From Oxyruncus cristatus (lineage: Eukaryota > Chordata > Aves > Passeriformes > Cotingidae): DNA of 64,000 nucleotides. Numbering within the stretch: position 1 is the first letter of the stretch; the number at the start of each line of letters is the position of its first letter. The position numbers and the translations under genes were made by a program. Positions 57,394 to 64,000 of this stretch are shown piece after piece. The stretch spans positions 3,460,994-3,524,993 of the forward strand of contig VXAY01005956.1 of assembly GCA_013399855.1 (NCBI GenBank), in the 5' to 3' direction. The notes beneath the pieces were generated by a model. It searched no databases and had not been told where the DNA came from. It saw only the letters and a program-made list of their open reading frames with translations.

Positions 57394-60300
57394 TCCATTT
57401 TCTCCATCTTTTGGACATATTTAGGAAAAAAGAAACAGGAAAATGCAATTCCACCCTCGAAAATAACTATTAACCAGCCTGTAACTTCTCAGTGAGAAAT
57501 TGCTGGTGCAAGGTTTTCAGGTAGACAGATTAGCACCTGGTATGTGAACAGAGCTCAGGGTGCAGAACAGCAGCAGAGCCACGTAGGACACAAAACAGGT
57601 CCCTTTGTTGCCCAGGGCACATGATCTGATGTTACATCAACCCACAATGGGGCAACACAGCCACAGCTACACCAACCCCCAGGAGGTTTTCAGCTCCCCG
57701 AGGCAGCTGCCAGGCATCTTCCCACCCGAGCATCAGCTCTTTCTTGCACAAACACAGGGTCAATCGATGTGTCACCACCATCACAGCTCACGTGCCTGCA
57801 CCTTTGGCAGGTTGGACAACAATAACAAACATTGACAGTTTTGTTTCAGTTCTACAGATAACTAAAATTGCTGACCCTCTGTGGTGCTGTTTACATAACA
57901 GAAGAGACTTATTTCAGTTCGAAATGGCATTTCTATCAGGAGTTACTTCCACTACCATGAACCTTTGGCACCAAAACATGTTCTTTGAGAATACCCCTTT
58001 TTAGACAGTCCTTTAACAGCATTATAAATAGACCCACCACTCACAGGAACCAAATGAAAAGCAATTCAGGGAAAGGAAAATATACAATTGTTAGCTAATC
58101 TACATTAATTGTATGCCAGTACTGGGACACTTATTAGCCACTGGTCAAAATACACTGCTGCACAAACCCTAATTGCAACTTTCCAAGGTATGTTTTCCTT
58201 CACAAGTATATCATTGCACATACTGAAGCCCACAATTTGTATGCTTTAATATCTCAGTAATTAGGTAATAAGAAGCACATATGACTGTACAGAAATTTGC
58301 ATCCTTCTATTTTGTGCTGTTGTTTTGCCCTTTCCCTTGCAGGTGAAGAGTCTGACATCTGTTGTTTTGCCCAGTTAATAAAGTTTGTTTCCACCCTGAA
58401 ATTTGTTTGCCCTAGTCTAACATTCACCGTATTAAGAGAAAAAGGGGTTTATGGTTTACACACATGGGATTCACCCAGGAATTGCTGAGGCACTGCAGTG
58501 TGACTTGTGGAAAGGAACCCTTCCTATCACAAAGCTGAAAGGCTGGAACTTCCCATCTGTGTGCACTGTTCTCCACTCAGCACATGCACTTATCTAACAA
58601 GTGCTGCTTGGAGGAGCCTGTCCTCCTTTTACCCTTTGCAAAGAACTCTCCCATTAATCTATTTTTACTGATCATCATGAAAAGTGAACAATCTTTTCTG
58701 AAACATTTATCCTGGTAGCAGCACCAGCCCAAGTGAACAGGATATGGATGTTCATACAAAATACTCCTGTAATTATTGTCCCTGATAGTCAGCAGTGAAT
58801 ACAAGAGCTATTCTCATTTTAAACTAATTAACCATGAAAAGATGTCAGACTCTTATTATCAATCTCAATCACTCAGCAGTAGCAATACTTACAGATAAGG
58901 TCAGAATTCGCTTCCATTGTAAAAAGACAATGTCAAAGACAAAAGCATGCTATGCCATGGACCAGAGGAGACATCTCTGCAGAACTGACTCCCAAATTCA
59001 GCCTTCCTGGGTGCCCTTGCTGGCAGAACAAAGCACAGGCGGCAGCAGCAGCCACCCTGGTTTTATGAAGTTCATGTGCTGGCAAAGAACTGCAGCCCTC
59101 TGGGATCCTTATGTAGATTTTCAAATAACCTACAGCTCCTGACAAGTTTGGAAACCACCTGTCCAAAGGAAAAGTAGGGCGTTCTTCTCTTGAGACCAGC
59201 ACGTGGTAAAATCACATTCTTTCACTTCTGGCACAGACAGGGAAGTTCTGACTATTCGGCTGCATTCACAAATATCTGGATATGCCTTAGTGAAAGACCA
59301 AGCAAAGCCATGGATTATCTTTAAGCACAGGCATGAGATGCCTGAGCATACTTCTGGACTGTGGCCAACCTGAATTCACAGAGTATCCCAGAGCCATAGA
59401 TGTCTCAGGACCCCATAAGTCCAAAATCCATGGTGTGGAAGTCCAGGAAAATATCAAACTGCGGCTCACAGGACTCCAGCACCAAAGAAAACAGTCACCA
59501 GGCCAAGAGGCTTTTATGGCACTTTATAAAGGTAGTAGGCTGAAAAATTAGAGGTTGGCTTCCATGCAGTGGTATAACACTGAGCACTGGCAGGCCCCCT
59601 TAGGCAGCTTCTGCCTCTGTTTTCCCTGGATGTGGGACCTTTGCTTCCTACAAACTTTTCACAAGGTAGTACAGGGTTATCTGTACACAGAACAGGAAGC
59701 TTCCATGCTGCTCAAAACAATTTTCACTCCTGTCCCCAAGCACAGCTGGCAGCTTTTTGGTTTCAACACAAGTGTCAGAATATTAATCCAGCTGTAATAT
59801 TTACTCTGGTTTATAAGTTAAACAAAATATCATACCCAGTAGATATGTGTATAAAACCAAAAGGAGGCTCTTAACAAATTTGTAAGTTCAGTCTCAGCTG
59901 GATTTTTTTTAAAAACTTTTCCAAGACATATTAAATATCTCAGTCTTCCCACAGCCAAAAAATAAATAAGGAGTGCACACCTATTCTGTGCCATGATGAA
60001 ATATCAGAGAAAGCGGATGAGGTTTACTTACTCATCATTGTGACTTGGATTATTAGAAAAAAGTCCTCTGCGAATAACTCTTCTATGGAAAAGGCCAAGT
60101 AGATTCAACTTAGTTTTGTTAGGTGTACTGTATCTCACATGCACCCTGTACCTTGAATCCCTCGGTACAAACAGTTTAAAAGGACTAAACTTTTTTATTA
60201 CAACTGCCTGGCAGCAAAGTGACCTACAAATCACTGTGTTTCAGGGGCTAATTTGCCATTCAATCCCCTCCCTTTCTTGCAATCTCGTTCTCAGGGTAGA

Positions 60301-63300
60301 ACAGGAACTGGAACCCACCCAAAGCAAACACTATAGATCTCGTTTGGCACTTTTTATAGCACAAGTTTTATATGGAGACTAGATGCTGATGCAGGCATTC
60401 TGCTGTACATACAGTCCCCAAGACCTTCAGATCTTGCAGACACTTATGCACATACATAAACCAAAGTAATTTCGTTAAAAGCGGACGTACTGTTCTGACG
60501 AAAAATACTCCGTGTCCCCAAACACTTGCAAGATTTGCAAGCCATAAGGCCTCTCAAAGGAAATGGTTTCGATTCTGCCTCAGACTTATCAGTTTTTTTT
60601 TTTTGTTGGTTTGTTAGTTGATGACAATCACCCCAGACAGCCTCAAACAAGGACCGTGGTGCTCACAGAATTCTGAAGAAATCATCATTCTTTAGACGTG
60701 ACAGGGTTACAGGCATATAGACACCCTTCCAGAATGATTAGGGTGCAGCACACAGAATTCATTAACTGTCCCTTTGATTGGGAGCCATGCTGGACTAGTA
60801 CAATGCTGATTACTCCACATGTTTGTTTTAGCTTTTTTGGTAGGACAGCAGCAAATGCTTTCTAAAATCTGACACGTTGGTTATGAGCCTCCTCTGTTTA
60901 CAAGTTTCTTTTACACTAGTTCTCCAGGTGGGCTTTTCATCATGTTCCCATGTTTGTCCTAAAGGCCTGTAGTGACAGGTGTGCAAAAGGAAAAAATCCT
61001 CTTGCACTACCATCAGAAATTTTTTGTTGCAGCTGGCAAAATAACTGACATCAACGGAAGCAAAGGAGTTACAGGGTGGGTGGGGGAAAAGCACCAGAAC
61101 CATCTCAGCTTCCTCATTCTAATTCTTCACTGACAGACAAGTACAGCCAGCAGAGAGAGAAGAGTATAATGACCCTCAGTTACATGGAAATCAGCACTTC
61201 TAATCTAAAGTAACACAGTACAGAAATAGGTACACAGTACTGTAAAGACATTCAAATTCACAAAAAGAATTGGACTTAGTATTATTCCTCAAGAGTTTTA
61301 CAAAGTAGTAGAATTTAGGTTGTGAGATTCTGGTTTGCATTTCCTTAGAACACTTTTTTTTTGTATGAGTTATAGAGCCCATACTCTAAACTTACAAACA
61401 CAGGAGCTGAGGAGTCCCCTGGAATCAATTCCTATCATTCTGTGAAACTCTGGATCAGACCTCAGAAGCCAGAGGACCTTCATGCACTTCAGGAAAAGCA
61501 ACTGTGTTCTCTAGGGGAGCCCCCTTAAGTTCCAACTTCCACTATTAATCATGGAGAAATTTTAATGACTCCTAGAAAACCTCAGAGCTGTTTAATGAAC
61601 ATGCCGGCTAGACCTGCCTGGGCTAACAGCACCATTTATGTGCATTATTGATAACTAGTTCTCCTCAGCTGCTGAAGAGGCTGCAGGATGCTGCAAGGCC
61701 AAGCTCGGCAGCGTGGGCTCATTACCAGGAAAGCTGCAGCAGGCTCTGCACTGGCACAGGGCTGGAGGGCTGCACACTCCCACACTTGGAAGTCAGCTCT
61801 CAGAGAACAACTTCAGCACACCCTGTGACAGGTCCCCGGGGATGGTCAGGGAGTCCAAGAGCTGCAGCATCTGTCAGCAAAAACAGACAAGGAGAGAGAA
61901 AATTCCCGTCCAGCGCCCTTGGTTGAAATGTCCCTTGTATCTGCCAACACAGATTGCCGTTCAGCGAGACACTCGTCTGTGTTAGCAGAGAGTTTCTGCC
62001 AAGGGTTAGGCTTTGGGGAGCAGTGTGGCAGTATCCTCCCGCAGTCAGACCCGTTCTGCCACTCAGCACTAGAATATTTCTCAGGAAATGAAATCCCTGC
62101 ACATTAGGAAGCTAAATATTAATGTTTATAATGTCTAGGCAGAAGGCAGGTATTACCACGGTATCACTCACACCTTGATAGTGAAGATGCAGGCAGCTGC
62201 CTCTGAATCCCCCAAAACATACATCATGTCTGAAACAGTGGATCTCTGCTACACTTACCTAGTGAATGCAAAGCAGGTTTTCCCTGCTGCCAGCAATGCC
62301 AGACTAGGCCAGAAGGCAGAGGACAGTCTGCTAAAGCACAGCAGAAAGCTTTGATGCCTCAGGCATGGAAATGGCTTCTTTCTTAATCTTCAGGACATCA
62401 GGGCAAACATGACAAATCAGACAAGCTGCTTCTGCTCCCCACACAAGCTACTACACTCAAAGACAAGCTGGTGCTCACCCGAAACATCCACTAATTTCCA
62501 TAGGTGCCACCTGAGGATTTTGGTGTCCCTTGCAAGCATGCTTATGGGAGTTGGCTATCAGAGATCCTTCTCATAAAGGCTCCTTTTTTTCCTAAATTAT
62601 GCACTTCTTTAGCTCTGAACAGACTAAATGCCCCACGGAAGGAAAAGAAGTGGAGGGGATGGGATAGGAATAGATAAATCTGTTGCAAAACACCCCTGAT
62701 CGGTTTGCCATGCTAACTCCACAGTGTCACCCTGCATTAGAGGAGTTAATAGCTACATGAAATGTTCCTTTCCCCTCTAATGGGCTGGATACAAAGCTAA
62801 AATCCATGTTTAAGTTACGAGACGCATCACTAGAAATGACAGCGAAGCACACGTGTACTGCTGCAGGCTCAGTAATGTCTTTTTCTGGATTTATACACCG
62901 CAGGAAAGAAGGGGTTTGGTACACACGAGGGATAGGGACAGATCAAGGGGATGGATCTCAGTCTGTCCCATATTTTTTGAAATCCGGCCTCTCAGTTTAA
63001 CTCTTGCCCTTCCCAAATGATCTTCGTGAAAATATCAGGGCGAGAAAACAAATCAGCTTTTACAAAGTGGTTGAGAAGCTACATCTTCCCTTAATGTCAC
63101 ACTGCAAACAAAGTCGTTAAAAAAGACTCTGTAAGTGCAAAACAAGATTGATTTCTTCTGCAAAGTTTTAATGTAGTGAATGCAATCCTCAGAAAAAAAT
63201 GGAATCAATATAAACGCAATCGTGTTTGGAAGTTTCTATTTATGTAATGACATTAAGTACTCTGGAATTTAAATTGCATTGGTTTTGACTATGGTAACAC

Positions 63301-64000
63301 TTTCAGATACAAGAAAAGGGTTTCAGAGGTATATGAAATATGTCTTTAAAATGAAGTATCTGTAACGCTTGAGTGCATACTCTCTAACTCAAAGCCTCGC
63401 TTCAAAAACACATCTATATCTCAGAACACATTTTTCTGTCAATATGTCTAAGTTTCACATTTGTGTAATGTGTAGAAATTTCAGCCCTGAGAAACAAAGA
63501 GTTGCAACTGTCCTTTAAGAATTTGCAACTGCAAACTGTTCATGTAATAGAAATTACAAGCAAATAATGGAAACGTGTCTTTCCTTGGAAACAGTTGTGA
63601 CAGGAAATATGTTTCTCTAGTTACACAACATCAACAAAAAGAAAATAACACTCTCATTCCTTGCACAAACACAACATGCTTAGGTTTTTTTCCTGTCACA
63701 CAAGATTTACTAGTAGAAAGTGAATAAAGGGCAGAGCCATGATTTCAACAATTCTATCGGGCAAAGGAGAAAGAAGGTTACTGAACAAATAAAATAACAG
63801 CTGTGTCATTTTAGCATCCTGATGCAAGTAGAGGGATTTTCCTCTGAACAATGGGGTTGCATTAAAGTTTCATAAGCTTATTTTATGCCAGTCAGAGTGA
63901 TAATGCACATTTCCACATGGTAGCATATCTTCTGGACACGAATGCAGCCAGTTTATCATTGACAATGGGATTTCTGAATTGATACTGAGATACTGAGAAT
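57394..64000. other. Non-coding unique sequence
   Basis: No gene, RNA gene, LTR or CR1 recognised in this 6.6 kb. Open stretches are all under about 105 codons. 63100-63320 is AT-rich with several homeodomain-type motifs. The window ends in a small 8-bp tandem duplication (GATACTGA twice, 63981-63996). Confidence 0.55.

Overview
This window reads as non-coding vertebrate nuclear DNA from a bird, probably a songbird. The evidence is the repeat content. There are four chicken-type CR1 LINE 3' ends with their diagnostic terminal motifs, a fifth CR1 relic of an older reptile-like lineage, and two ERVL-class solo LTRs of types I know from passerine and other avian genomes. Poly-A/T runs, an assembly gap inside a (TA)n microsatellite and another inside a poly-A tract also fit a eukaryotic assembly. 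I found no bacterial-style operon, prophage, CRISPR array, rRNA or tRNA gene, and no complete protein-coding gene. The window is most likely intergenic or the inside of a very large intron; nothing in it tells me which gene is nearest.

Layout. 1-14.4 kb: AT-leaning unique sequence, with a plus-strand solo LTR at 2523-3463, a 23-N gap joined to a TA microsatellite at 4228-4327, a 25-bp near-perfect palindrome at 7079-7103 and short tandem duplications near 8.1-8.3 kb. 14.4-15.1 kb: two CR1 fragments on the minus strand, one chicken-type and one much older. 15.1-33 kb: unique sequence with a MIR/L2-like relic at about 18.75 kb, a CR1 at 22.3-22.7 kb and a minus-strand open frame at 17.3 kb with a signal-peptide-like start. 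33.0-34.4 kb: a poly-A assembly gap followed by the most GC- and CpG-rich stretch of the window. It carries the longest open frame and a good splice-donor consensus, and is the best candidate for a promoter or first exon, coding or lncRNA. 34.4-51.5 kb: unique sequence with a second MIR/L2-like relic (38.0 kb), three CR1 3' ends (38.5, 41.6 and 43.4 kb), a 22-bp perfect palindrome (36.95 kb) and a 29-base A run (43.55 kb). 51.56-52.08 kb: a minus-strand ERVL-type solo LTR. 52-64 kb: unique sequence with several A/G runs and no recognised element.

I found no convincing new biological system. The observations most worth checking are the CpG-rich block, the secreted-protein-like open frame, the palindromes/hairpins, the pair of related segments at 26.48 and 45.29 kb, and a few homeodomain-motif-rich AT stretches that could be conserved regulatory elements. 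All repeat names rest on recognition of family consensus features by eye, not on a database search.
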